From Hymenobacter wooponensis (GTDB lineage Bacteria; Bacteroidota; Bacteroidia; Cytophagales; Hymenobacteraceae), in assembly GCF_004745865.1 (NCBI RefSeq), contig NZ_SRKZ01000009.1, positions 62,001 to 126,000 of the forward strand: 64,000 nucleotides of DNA, read 5' to 3'. How positions within the stretch are numbered: the stretch's first letter is position 1; every line of letters starts with the position of its first letter. The notes under the pieces were generated by a model. The model did no database searches. It saw only the letters and a program-made list of their open reading frames with translations, and had not been told where the DNA came from. This document shows positions 18,301 to 26,409 of the stretch, in pieces. The translations under genes and the position numbers were made by a program.

Positions 18301-19860
18301 CGAATTCTGGAAGGCACGCAGGTACGCCTGCGGCCGGTGCTGATGACGGCTACGGTGGCCTCGCTGGGCTTTTTGCCGATGGCCCTGAGCACCTCGGCCG
18401 GGGCCGAGGTGCAGCGCCCGCTGGCTACGGTCGTCATCGGCGGGCTGGTCACGGCCACGCTGCTGACGCTGCTGGTGCTGCCGGTGCTCTACGCCCTGTC
18501 GGAACGCACCCCGGCAGCCGGGCCGGACCAGCAGCCCGAGGATCCAACCCACCACGGCACCCGGTCGGCACCCCTGCTGGCCGGCGGCGCAGCCGTGCTG
18601 TTGCTGACACTGCTGGTGCCCGGCACCGGCCGGGCCCAGCAAGTGCAGCTGACGGCCGGTGGCACGCCCTTCACGGCCCAGCAGGCCGTGACCCAGGCCT
18701 TGCAGGCCAACACCACGGTAACGGCTGCCCAGCGCAGTTTGGAGGCCCAGCAGGCCCTGCGGCGCACCGCTACCGACGTGGGCCGCACCACCGTGGGCGT
18801 TACCTACGGGCAGTACAATTCCTACCGCAAGGACAACCAATTCAACGTCAGCCAGAGCTTTTCGCTGCCGCGGGTGTACCGCAGCCAGCGCCAATTGCTG
18901 GAGGCGCAGGTCGGCGGGCAGCAGCTCACGCTGGCCCAGGTGCAGGCCGAGCTGCGGCGGCAGGTGCGCCTGAATTATGAGCAGGCCGTGTACGCCCGCC
19001 ACCGGGTGCAGGTGCTGCGCGGGCAGGACAGCCTCTACAGCGAGTTTTTGCGGGCCGCCCAGCTGCGCTTTAAAACCGGGGAAGTAGCCCGCCTGGAGCC
19101 GGCCACCGCCCTGGTGCAGCAAGGCGAAACCCGCGCCCTGATTGCCCAGGCCCGCACCGGCTACCAGGTGGCCCAGCGCCAGCTGCAAGCCCTGCTGCAA
19201 CAAAGCCAGGCGGTGGGCGTGGCCGACAGCCTGCTTCGCCCGCTGGAACCCGTGGTGCTGCCCGCCACCGGTGACACGGCGCGCCTGACCCAGAACCCGG
19301 AGCTGCAAGTGCAGCGCCAACTCATCGCCCAGCGCCAGGCGGCCACCCGCACCGAGCAGGCCCTGGGACTACCCAACGTGACGCTGGGCTACTTCAACCA
19401 GTCGCTGATTGGCCCCCAGACCATGGGCGGCGTGGGCGGCGCGGAGCGGTACTACGCCGGGTCGGACCGCTTCCAGGGCGTGCAGGCTTCGGTGGGCATT
19501 CCCCTCCTGCGCGGGCCGCAGAAGGGTCGGGTGCAGGCCGCCCGCCTGCAGGAGCAGGTGGCCGACGCCGGCTACCAGCGCCTGCGGGCCGAGCTCTCGG
19601 GCCGGCTGGACGAGCTAGTGGCCCGGCACGCCGAGCAGCAGCAGCGCCTGGCTTTCTACCAGCAGACGGCCCTGCCCCAGGCCGACGTCATCGTGCGCCT
19701 GAGCACGCGGGCCTTCAAGGCCGGTGAAACCGGCTACGCCGAATACCTGCTCAACCTGGAGCGGGCCCTGACCCTGCGCACCGCCTACCTGGACGTGCTG
19801 CTGGAACACAACCAGACCGTCATCGAGCTGGACTACCTGCTGGGCAGCACCCCCCAGTAA
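15382..19860 (+). CDS. czcA: CzcA-type RND pump fused to a TolC-family domain
   Basis: A 1492-residue fusion. Residues 1-1040 form a heavy-metal RND pump; TM4 carries DFGLVVDGAVIIVEA, the DFGxxxDGA form associated with Zn/Co/Cd pumps. After the last RND helices (LLTLLVLPVLYALSE) a linker leads to another hydrophobic segment (LLLTLLVPGTGRAQQ) and an outer membrane factor domain (about 1085-1492) with FTAQQAVTQALQAN and TolC-like helical repeats. The internal segment could serve as a signal or anchor for the TolC part. CusA-TolC fusions are known in Bacteroidota. The adaptor follows 31 bases downstream. Confidence 0.92.
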   Translation: MFDRLIHFSIHNKLIIGLLTLALIAWGSYSLSRLPIDAVPDITNNQVVVYTVAPSLSAGDIERLVSFPIEQSVATIPGREEVRSFSRFGLSVVTIVLEDGIDIYWARQQVAERLREAESQIPAGVGRPELAPVSTGLGEIYQYLVRAKPGYEKKYTARELRTIQDWIVRRQLLGTPGVADVSSFGGQLKQYEVALDPERLRSLNVTVDQVYQAVSRNNQNTGGAYLDQNPTAYFIRTEGLAQNAQDIGNIVVRSTSTGLPVLVRDVAEVRLGSAVRYGAMTRNAEGEVTGGIVLMLKGANANEVIKAVKERMETVRKSLPEGVTVDVYLDRSELVGRAIHTVTKNLIEGALIVIFVLVLFLGNLRAGLVVASVIPLAMLFAISLMRVFGVSGNLLSLGAIDFGLVVDGAVIIVEAIVHRLHTHSGIAAHPDGAHGKLTQDQMNEATYEAASKIRASAAFGEIIILIVYLPLLALAGIEGKMFKPMAETVAFAIIGAFILSLTYVPMMAALGLSRNTEHKRNFSDRMMSWLEARYRPLLEWGLRRKALVLASAVGLFVGALLVFRTLGGEFIPQLSEGDFAIEMRVLTGSSLSYTIEKSQQAGAILKQQFPEVKEVVAKIGAAEIPTDPMPVEAGDVMVILEKDQSKWTSAKSREELAEKMAHALSVIPGVTFGFQQPIQMRFNELISGAKQDVVMKIYGEDLQQLADYAQRAAAQVRQVQGAEDVYVEQVTGLPQIVVQLDRNKLAQFGLNVEDVNRTVQTAFAGQAAGQIFEQERRFDLVLRLRPDLRQDINAVRQLFIATPRGEQVPLEQVATVALQEGPNQVQRDDAKRRITVAFNVRGRDVESVVEELQGKVDQRLKFAPGYYATYGGQFENLREASQRLSVAVPVALTLIFVLLFFTFGSLKQSVLIFTAIPLSAIGGVAALWLRGMPFSISAGVGFIALFGVAVLNGIVLIGYFNQLKDEGWANLHERILEGTQVRLRPVLMTATVASLGFLPMALSTSAGAEVQRPLATVVIGGLVTATLLTLLVLPVLYALSERTPAAGPDQQPEDPTHHGTRSAPLLAGGAAVLLLTLLVPGTGRAQQVQLTAGGTPFTAQQAVTQALQANTTVTAAQRSLEAQQALRRTATDVGRTTVGVTYGQYNSYRKDNQFNVSQSFSLPRVYRSQRQLLEAQVGGQQLTLAQVQAELRRQVRLNYEQAVYARHRVQVLRGQDSLYSEFLRAAQLRFKTGEVARLEPATALVQQGETRALIAQARTGYQVAQRQLQALLQQSQAVGVADSLLRPLEPVVLPATGDTARLTQNPELQVQRQLIAQRQAATRTEQALGLPNVTLGYFNQSLIGPQTMGGVGGAERYYAGSDRFQGVQASVGIPLLRGPQKGRVQAARLQEQVADAGYQRLRAELSGRLDELVARHAEQQQRLAFYQQTALPQADVIVRLSTRAFKAGETGYAEYLLNLERALTLRTAYLDVLLEHNQTVIELDYLLGSTPQ

Positions 19861-19891
19861 TCATCCCTGACTTTTCTTGCCTCCCCCTTTC

Positions 19892-21097
19892 ATGACAAAA
19901 TACGCATTGCTGGCCCTGCTGGGCCTGACGCTGGCCGGTTGCGGTCAGGAGAAAACGGATACGGCGGCACCGGAAGCGGCCGGGGCCACCACGGAAACAG
20001 CGGCTGGCGGCGCCAAGGCCGCGGGCAACGAAGCCGCCGCCGAAGAAAACGCCACCGAAACCACCCTGTCGGCTGCCGAGCAGCGGGCGGCCGGCATCCG
20101 GCTGGGCCGGGTGGAAGACCGGGTGCTCAGCGGCACGCTCAAAGTCAACGGCACGCTCGACGCGCCCCCGGAAAACGCGGTGGCCGTCAGCGCCCTGCTT
20201 GGGGGCATCGTGGAGCGGACGACCCTGCTACAGGGCAGCCGCGTGCAGGCCGGGCAGGTGCTGGCGACGGTGCGCAACCCCGAGTTTGTGCAGCTCCAGC
20301 AGGATTACCTGGAAACCAGCAGCCAGCTGGAGTTTGCCCGCGCCGAGTACGAGCGCCAGCAGGAGCTCTACCGCCAGGAAGTAGCCCCGCAGAAAAATTT
20401 CCAGAGGGCCCGTGCCGAATACCGAGCCATGCAGACCCAGGTGGCGGCGCAAGCCGCCCGCCTGCGCCTGGCGGGCCTGCCGGTGGGCGGCAAGATTACC
20501 ACGACGGCCCCGGTGCGGGCCCCGCGCGGCGGCTTCCTGAAAACCGTGAATGCCAGCGCCGGGCAAAGCGTGACCTCGACCGACGTGCTGTTTGAAATCG
20601 TGGACCCGGCCCACCTGGACGTGGTGCTCACTGTGTTCGAGAAGGACGTGCCGCAGGTGCGCGTGGGCCAGACCGTGCGCTACACCCTGGCCAATGATTC
20701 GGCCGGGGCCGAGCACCGGGCGAAGGTGTATGTGATTGGCCGCGCCGTGAGCGAGGACCGCACGGTGCGCGTGTACGCCCACCTGAGCCGGGAAGACGCC
20801 AGCCGCCTGCCCGGCACCTACGTGCGGGCCACTATCGAAACCAACTCGGCCACGTTGCCCTCCCTGCCCGACAAGGCCCTGGTGCAGTTTGGGGGAAAGA
20901 GCTACGTGTTCGTGGCCGAAGGTCCGGCAGGAAAAAACCAGGAAACGCACTACCGCATGGTGCCCGTGACGGCGGGGGTAAGCGAAAACGGCTACACCGA
21001 AGTCCGTCTGCCGCAAGGCACTGCGGCGGCGCAGGTCGTGGTGGAGGGCGCGTACTCGCTGCTGGCCAAGCTCAAAAACGCGGAAGAAGAAGAATAG
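19892..21097 (+). CDS. RND efflux adaptor (CzcB/CusB type), lipoprotein
   Basis: A 401-residue membrane fusion protein with lipobox LTLAGCGQE, then a low-complexity Ala/Glu/Thr linker. The barrel-sandwich halves are VSALLGGIVERTTL with GSRVQAGQVLATV, and APRGGFLKTVNASAGQSV; between them is a helical hairpin (QLQQDYLETSSQLEFARAEY). Beta-barrel and membrane-proximal domains finish the chain. It pairs with the CzcA-TolC fusion just upstream. ATG 19892 is preferred to an in-frame TTG 15 bases earlier because it places the signal correctly. Confidence 0.9.
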   Translation: MTKYALLALLGLTLAGCGQEKTDTAAPEAAGATTETAAGGAKAAGNEAAAEENATETTLSAAEQRAAGIRLGRVEDRVLSGTLKVNGTLDAPPENAVAVSALLGGIVERTTLLQGSRVQAGQVLATVRNPEFVQLQQDYLETSSQLEFARAEYERQQELYRQEVAPQKNFQRARAEYRAMQTQVAAQAARLRLAGLPVGGKITTTAPVRAPRGGFLKTVNASAGQSVTSTDVLFEIVDPAHLDVVLTVFEKDVPQVRVGQTVRYTLANDSAGAEHRAKVYVIGRAVSEDRTVRVYAHLSREDASRLPGTYVRATIETNSATLPSLPDKALVQFGGKSYVFVAEGPAGKNQETHYRMVPVTAGVSENGYTEVRLPQGTAAAQVVVEGAYSLLAKLKNAEEEE

Positions 21098-21154
21098 CCG
21101 CGCATTTTCTCCCCTAATCCGGCCGCGTTCCTGTCGCGGCTCTTCGCCCTGCCC

Positions 21155-21760
21155 ATGTTCCATCTGCTCACCGGTTGCCTGCTGTTAAGCCTGCTGCACG
21201 CCGCGATTCCCAACCACTGGGCGCCGGTGCTGGCCGTGGCGCGCGCCGAGCGCTGGCCCCTGCGCCGGGCCGTGGGCGTGACGCTGGTAGCCGGCCTGGC
21301 CCACGTGCTGAGCACGGTGCTGCTGGGCCTGGGGCTGGGGCTGCTGGGCTGGCGCTTGTCGGCGCAGTTCTCCCACCTGGCCCGCGGGGCGGCCCCGGCC
21401 CTGCTCGTGCTCATTGGCGTGCTGTACGCCTTGTCGGGGCCGGGACACGCCCACCCGGACCCGGCCCCGACCCGGCCCCGCGGCCGGGTGGTACTGGGGC
21501 TGGCGGCGACCATGTTTCTGGCGCCCTGCCTGGAAATTCAAACGTTTTTTCTGGCCGCCGGCACCCACGGCCCGGCGGCGCTGGCCCTGCTCATGGGGGT
21601 GTACCTGCTGGCTTCGGTCTCGGCCATGTGCGCGCTGGTCGCGCTGGCTCACCGGGGGCTGGGTCGCCTGAACCTGGACGGGCTGGCGCACCACGAGCGT
21701 CGCCTGACCGGGGCCGTGCTCGTGCTGGTAGGCCTGGCCGGCTTTTTCGTGGACTGGTAG
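21155..21760 (+). CDS. NicO/RcnA-like membrane protein
   Basis: A 201-residue membrane protein with about six TM segments. HAAIPNHWAPVLAVARAERW in the first helix resembles the HAxxPDH signature of nickel/cobalt exporters of the RcnA/NicO superfamily, and a histidine/proline loop (GPGHAHPDPAPTRPRG) sits in the middle, another RcnA trait. A second conserved patch is FLAPCLEIQTFFLAAG. TauE/UreH-like proteins are the main alternative. Its place between the Czc adaptor and the zinc ATPase supports metal export. Confidence 0.65.
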   Translation: MFHLLTGCLLLSLLHAAIPNHWAPVLAVARAERWPLRRAVGVTLVAGLAHVLSTVLLGLGLGLLGWRLSAQFSHLARGAAPALLVLIGVLYALSGPGHAHPDPAPTRPRGRVVLGLAATMFLAPCLEIQTFFLAAGTHGPAALALLMGVYLLASVSAMCALVALAHRGLGRLNLDGLAHHERRLTGAVLVLVGLAGFFVDW

Positions 21761-21807
21761 CGGCCCGCCGGCTGCTGTCTTCATTTTTCACCGGATGCAT
21801 CTTTCCT

Positions 21808-24072
21808 ATGCCTGATCCAACCCCTTCCAATACCGACGAAGAGCTCAACACCGCCAAGCAGGTGCAGCTCGACAACGTGGGCGCCCTGAGCCGGGACCAG
21901 CTCACGCCTGAGGCCGCCGCCGCGCCCGAGGGCCACGACGTGCCCGGCCACGACCACGCCACCCACGACCACACGGGCCACCACCATCCCCCCGGCAAAC
22001 AGGTCGTGGACCTGGCCGGCCAACCGGCCGACGAGCACGCCGGCCACTCCCACGGGGACGGCGACGACCACGACCACGGTCCGGCCGGGGACAACCCCTA
22101 CCTCTGGCCCGGGGTGAGCCTGGCCCTGCTGCTGGCCGGCATTGCGCTCGACTACTATACGGTGGGCTTTTTTACCGGCTACGTGCGCCTGCTCTGGTAC
22201 GGGGTGGCCTTCCTGCTGGTGGGCTGGAAAGTCATCCGCTCCGCCGTGCAAAGCATTCCGTCGGGCAACGTGTTCAACGAGTTTCTGCTCATGAGCATCG
22301 CCACGCTGGGGGCGTTTGCCATCGGCGAGTACCCGGAAGGGGTGGCCGTGATGCTGTTCTACACAGTCGGCGAATTATTCCAGGACGCGGCCGTGAACCG
22401 GGCCAAGCGCAGCATCAAGGCCCTGCTGGAAATCCAGGCCACGGAAGTCACGGTGCTGCGAGGCGGGCAGTCCCTGGTGCTGGATCCCAAACAGGTACAG
22501 GTAGGCGATACCATTGAAGTGAAGCCCGGCGAGAAGGTAGCCCTGGATGGGACGCTGACCAAGGGACCGGCTTCCTTCAATACGGCGGCCCTGACGGGGG
22601 AATCCGTGCCCCAGACCAAACAAACGGGGGAGCCGGTGCTGGCCGGCATGGTCAACCTGGAAAGCCTGATTCAGGTAGCCGTCACGGCAGGCTACCAGGA
22701 CACGAAGCTGGCCAAGATCCTGGCCATGGTGCAGGACGCGGTGGGCCGCAAGGCTAAAACCCAGCAGTTCATCACCAAGTTCGCCAAAATCTACACCCCC
22801 ATCGTAGTGGCGCTGGCCGTGCTGCTGGTGCTGGTGCCCTCCTTCGTGGTAGAGGACTATGTCTTCCGGGACTGGTTGTACCGGGCCCTGGTGTTCCTGG
22901 TCATTTCCTGCCCCTGCGCGCTGGTCATCAGCATTCCGCTGGGTTACTTCGGCGGCATCGGCGCGGCCTCCAAAGCGGGCATCCTGTTCAAAGGCTCCAA
23001 CTTCCTGGATGCCATGCGCGAATTGGATACGGTGGTGATGGACAAAACCGGCACCCTCACGGAGGGGGTGTTTGCCGTGCAGCAGGTGCAGGCGGTGGGA
23101 CTGGAGAAAGCCCAGCTGCTGCGGCTGCTCGGGGCGCTGGAAACCAAATCGACGCACCCGATTGCCAAAGCCGTCGTGGCCCACGTCGGCGCGGCTACCG
23201 CCGGCGTGGCAGTAGAGAACGTGGAGGAAATAGCCGGCCACGGCCTACGGGGCCGGGTGGACGGGCGCGACGTGCTGGCCGGCAACACCAAGTTGCTGCG
23301 CAAGTTTAACGTGGCCTACCCGGCCGAAGTAGACCAGGTGGTGGACAGCATCGTGGTGGGGGCCGTGGACGGGCAGTACGCGGGCTACCTGACTGTGGCC
23401 GACGCCCCGAAAGAGGACGCGGCCCGCGCCGTGCAGGAGCTGCGCGCCGACGGCATCAGCAAGCTGGTCATGCTCTCGGGCGACAAGGACAGCATCGTGC
23501 AGCGCGTCGCCCGGGAGCTGGGCATCGACGAGGCCCACGGCGGCCTGCTGCCCGAGGACAAGGCCCGCTACGTGCAGCAGTACAAAACCGAAGGGCGGAA
23601 GCTGGCCTTCGTGGGCGACGGGGTAAACGATGCTCCGGTGGTGGCCCTGGCCGACGTGGGCATTGCCATGGGCGGGCTGGGCTCGGATGCGACCATTGAA
23701 ACCGCCGACGTGGTTATCCAAACCGACCACCCCAGCAAGATTGCCACCGCCCGGCGCATTGCCCGCGCCACTCACCGCGTGGTGTGGCAGAATATCTGGC
23801 TGGCTTTCGTGGTAAAAGGCATCGTGCTGGTGCTGGGCGCGGGCGGCTTGGCGACCATGTGGGAGGCCGTGTTTGCCGACGTGGGCGTGGCCCTGCTGGC
23901 TATTTTAAATGCCGTGCGCATTCAGCGCATGGACTATTCCACGCCGGGTACCGGTAACCCGTCGCCTGCTTCTCTCGCTGCCCCACAAGCGCAGCATACC
24001 CTGTCAGTGGTTGAGCCCATGCCCCGGGCGCTGCGCCAGGGCCCGCACCACCCTAACGACCAAACGACATGA
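21808..24072 (+). CDS. zntA: P1B-2 type heavy-metal ATPase (Zn/Cd exporter)
   Basis: A 754-residue P-type ATPase that exports divalent metal at the cost of ATP. It shows CPCAL in TM6, the phosphorylation loop DKTGTLT, the HP dipeptide of KSTHPIAKA, GDGVNDAP, and the TM7-8 pattern N-x7-K-x20-DVG that marks zinc/cadmium/lead (P1B-2) ATPases. Instead of an N-terminal HMA domain with CxxC it has a roughly 90-residue His/Asp-rich tail (repeated HDH, HHH, HGDGDDHDH). The start is ATG 21808; the open frame upstream is a shadow. Its stop overlaps the CDF start by four bases. Confidence 0.95.
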   Translation: MPDPTPSNTDEELNTAKQVQLDNVGALSRDQLTPEAAAAPEGHDVPGHDHATHDHTGHHHPPGKQVVDLAGQPADEHAGHSHGDGDDHDHGPAGDNPYLWPGVSLALLLAGIALDYYTVGFFTGYVRLLWYGVAFLLVGWKVIRSAVQSIPSGNVFNEFLLMSIATLGAFAIGEYPEGVAVMLFYTVGELFQDAAVNRAKRSIKALLEIQATEVTVLRGGQSLVLDPKQVQVGDTIEVKPGEKVALDGTLTKGPASFNTAALTGESVPQTKQTGEPVLAGMVNLESLIQVAVTAGYQDTKLAKILAMVQDAVGRKAKTQQFITKFAKIYTPIVVALAVLLVLVPSFVVEDYVFRDWLYRALVFLVISCPCALVISIPLGYFGGIGAASKAGILFKGSNFLDAMRELDTVVMDKTGTLTEGVFAVQQVQAVGLEKAQLLRLLGALETKSTHPIAKAVVAHVGAATAGVAVENVEEIAGHGLRGRVDGRDVLAGNTKLLRKFNVAYPAEVDQVVDSIVVGAVDGQYAGYLTVADAPKEDAARAVQELRADGISKLVMLSGDKDSIVQRVARELGIDEAHGGLLPEDKARYVQQYKTEGRKLAFVGDGVNDAPVVALADVGIAMGGLGSDATIETADVVIQTDHPSKIATARRIARATHRVVWQNIWLAFVVKGIVLVLGAGGLATMWEAVFADVGVALLAILNAVRIQRMDYSTPGTGNPSPASLAAPQAQHTLSVVEPMPRALRQGPHHPNDQTT

Positions 24073-24965
24073 GCGGGTCCCACGGTATGAGCGGCAGCGC
24101 CGCCAGCCGCAACAAGCGGCAACTGACCATTGTCTTCTTTCTAACGCTGACCTACCTGCTGGCGGAAGTAGTGGGCGGGTTCTGGACCGGCAGTCTGGCC
24201 CTGCTGGCCGACGCGGGCCACATGCTCACCGACGTGGCCGGCGTGGGGCTGGCCCTGCTGGCCATCCGCTTCGGGGAGAAACCGGCGACGCCGCAGCGCA
24301 CCTACGGCTACTACCGCTTTGAGATCCTGGCGGCGCTGACCAACGCGGTGGTGCTGATTCTGATTTCGATTTATATTCTCTATGAGGCCTATCTGCGCTT
24401 TCGGAACCCGCCCCAGGTGGAAAGTGGGCAGATGCTATGGATCGCAGGTCTCGGACTGGCGGTTAACCTGGCCGGCATGTACTTGCTGCGGCAGGGCAAA
24501 GACGAGAGTCTGAACATGAAGGGAGCGTACTTCGAAGTGCTCAGCGACATGCTGACGTCTATCGGGGTAATTGCCGCCGGTATCATTATGCTCACCACCG
24601 GCTGGTACTACGCCGACCCGCTGCTCTCGGCCGGCATTGGCCTGTTCATCCTGCCCCGCACCTGGGCCCTGCTCAAGGAGTCGGTGAACGTGCTGCTGGA
24701 AGGTACCCCGGCCGATATCAACCTGGAGGAGCTGCGCCAGGGCCTGCTGCAAGTGCCGGGCGTGGCGGCCGTACACGACCTGCACGCCTGGGTGCTGACC
24801 TCCGGCGTCAATGCCCTGAGTGCCCACGTCGTGCTGGCCGAGGCCGCCGGGCACGAGGAAGTACTGACCCGCGCCCAGGCGTACGTCACGGGCAAGCATT
24901 CCATCCAGCACGCGACCATTCAAGTGGAGCGCGGCGACGTTGCCCGGCACGAAACCCACCTCTAA
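24069..24965 (+). CDS. czcD: Cation diffusion facilitator (CzcD/ZitB family)
   Basis: A 298-residue proton-coupled metal exporter with six TM helices and a cytosolic C-terminal domain. The TM2 metal site ADAGHMLTD has the expected HxxxD. In TM5, where CzcD/ZitB proteins have HxxxD, this one reads EVLSD, so one His is replaced by Glu; this may alter metal preference. The C-terminal domain has VHDLHAWVLTSG and HSIQHATIQVE with conserved histidines. The start overlaps the ATPase stop (ATGA), so the two exporters are translationally coupled. Confidence 0.93.
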   Translation: MSGSHGMSGSAASRNKRQLTIVFFLTLTYLLAEVVGGFWTGSLALLADAGHMLTDVAGVGLALLAIRFGEKPATPQRTYGYYRFEILAALTNAVVLILISIYILYEAYLRFRNPPQVESGQMLWIAGLGLAVNLAGMYLLRQGKDESLNMKGAYFEVLSDMLTSIGVIAAGIIMLTTGWYYADPLLSAGIGLFILPRTWALLKESVNVLLEGTPADINLEELRQGLLQVPGVAAVHDLHAWVLTSGVNALSAHVVLAEAAGHEEVLTRAQAYVTGKHSIQHATIQVERGDVARHETHL

Positions 24966-24990
24966 CCTGACTAGCTTCTTCGTTTCTCTC

Positions 24991-26403
24991 ATGACCTCCT
25001 ACGACGTTCTCATTATCGGCTCCGGCCCCGGCGGCTATATCGCGGCCGTACGCTGCGGGCAGCTGGGCCTGAAAACGGCCATCATCGAAAAGTACCCCAC
25101 CCTGGGCGGCACCTGCCTCAACGTGGGCTGCATCCCCAGCAAGGCGGTACTCGAATCCACCGAGCTCTACCAGAAAGCCACTCACCAGTTCACGGAGCAC
25201 GGCATTGATGCCGATAACCTGCGTGCCGACCTGCCCCGCATGATGGAGCGCAAGGACCAGGTGGTGAAGAAAGTGTGCGACGGGGTGGTCTTCCTCATGA
25301 AGAAAAACAAGGTGGACGTACTCCACGGCGTAGCCTCGTTCGTGGATGCCACCACCGTGCTGGTAGAGCCCAGCGACGGGGGCAGTGGGGAAAAGCAGCT
25401 GCTCACGGCCAAAAACATCATCATTGCCACCGGCTCCAAGCCCAGCACCCTGCCCTTCATCACCCTGGATAAGGAGCGTGTCATCACCAGCACCGAGGCG
25501 CTGGCCCTGCGCGAGCTGCCCCAGCACCTGATTATTGTGGGCGGCGGGGTTATCGGCCTGGAGCTGGGCTCAGTGTATGCGCGGCTGGGTAGCAAGGTGT
25601 CCGTCGTGGAATACACTGACGCCATCATCCCTACCATGGACCGCACCCTGGGCAAGGAGCTGCTACGCTCCCTCAAGAAGCAGGGTCTGGAGTTCTACCT
25701 CTCGCACAAGGTGACGGCCGTGGAGCGGACCGGCGACACGGTGAAGCTCACGGCCCAGGGCGGGCCATCGGCCGAGCTGCAGCTGGAAGGCGACTACTGC
25801 CTGGTATCAGTGGGCCGCCGGCCCTACACCGACGGGCTGAACCTGGCCGCGGCCGGCGTGGAGCTGGATGAGAAGGGCCGCGTGAAAGTCAACGAGGACC
25901 TGCAGACGACGGTGCCGGGCATCTGGGCCATCGGCGACGTGGTGCGCGGGGCCATGCTGGCCCATAAGGCTTCCGATGAAGGCGTGTACGTGGCTGAGCT
26001 CATTGCCGGCCAGGCCCCGGAGGTGAACTACCTGCTTATCCCGGGTGTGGTCTATACCTGGCCCGAAGTAGCTGGTGTGGGCTACACCGAGGAGCAGCTC
26101 AAGGAGCAGGGCAAAGCCTATAAGGTGGGTTCCTTTCCGTATTCCGCCTCCGGCCGGGCGCTGGCCGGGGCTGACACCGAAGGGTTGGTGAAGGTGCTCA
26201 CCGACGCGCAGACCGACGAGATTCTGGGCGTGCACATGATCGGGGCCCGCATTGCCGACATCATTGCCGAGGCCGTGGGCATCATGCACTTCCGGGGCGC
26301 GGCCGAAGACGTGGGCCTGATGTCGCATGCCCACCCCACCTACGCCGAAGCCTTCAAGGAAGCCTGCCTGAACGCGGCCGGCATCGGGGCCCTCAATATG
26401 TAA
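24991..26403 (+). CDS. lpdA: Dihydrolipoyl dehydrogenase-like flavoprotein
   Basis: A 470-residue FAD/NAD-linked disulfide oxidoreductase. It has the FAD motif IIGSGPGGYIAAVRC, the redox pair GGTCLNVGCIPSK, a central NAD site (IVGGGVIGLELGSVY), the ATGSKP and GDV motifs, and the C-terminal base HPTYAEAFKEA. The sequence fits lipoamide dehydrogenase rather than mercuric reductase, as it lacks an N-terminal HMA and C-terminal Cys pair. No acyltransferase or dehydrogenase subunits are nearby, so it may serve a detached reductase role in the metal island. ATG 24991 gives the standard MTSYDVLIIG start. Confidence 0.93.
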   Translation: MTSYDVLIIGSGPGGYIAAVRCGQLGLKTAIIEKYPTLGGTCLNVGCIPSKAVLESTELYQKATHQFTEHGIDADNLRADLPRMMERKDQVVKKVCDGVVFLMKKNKVDVLHGVASFVDATTVLVEPSDGGSGEKQLLTAKNIIIATGSKPSTLPFITLDKERVITSTEALALRELPQHLIIVGGGVIGLELGSVYARLGSKVSVVEYTDAIIPTMDRTLGKELLRSLKKQGLEFYLSHKVTAVERTGDTVKLTAQGGPSAELQLEGDYCLVSVGRRPYTDGLNLAAAGVELDEKGRVKVNEDLQTTVPGIWAIGDVVRGAMLAHKASDEGVYVAELIAGQAPEVNYLLIPGVVYTWPEVAGVGYTEEQLKEQGKAYKVGSFPYSASGRALAGADTEGLVKVLTDAQTDEILGVHMIGARIADIIAEAVGIMHFRGAAEDVGLMSHAHPTYAEAFKEACLNAAGIGALNM

Positions 26404-26409
26404 CCCCGT

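Noticed and set aside
18162..19320. Frames of 272 and 376 codons inside the czcA fusion
   Set aside because: Alternative frames of a clearly coding region, with low-complexity Gly/Ala/Arg or His/Gln content.
24991..26403. Mercuric reductase (merA)
   Set aside because: No N-terminal HMA domain, no C-terminal vicinal Cys pair, and no mer genes nearby; sequence fits lipoamide dehydrogenase.
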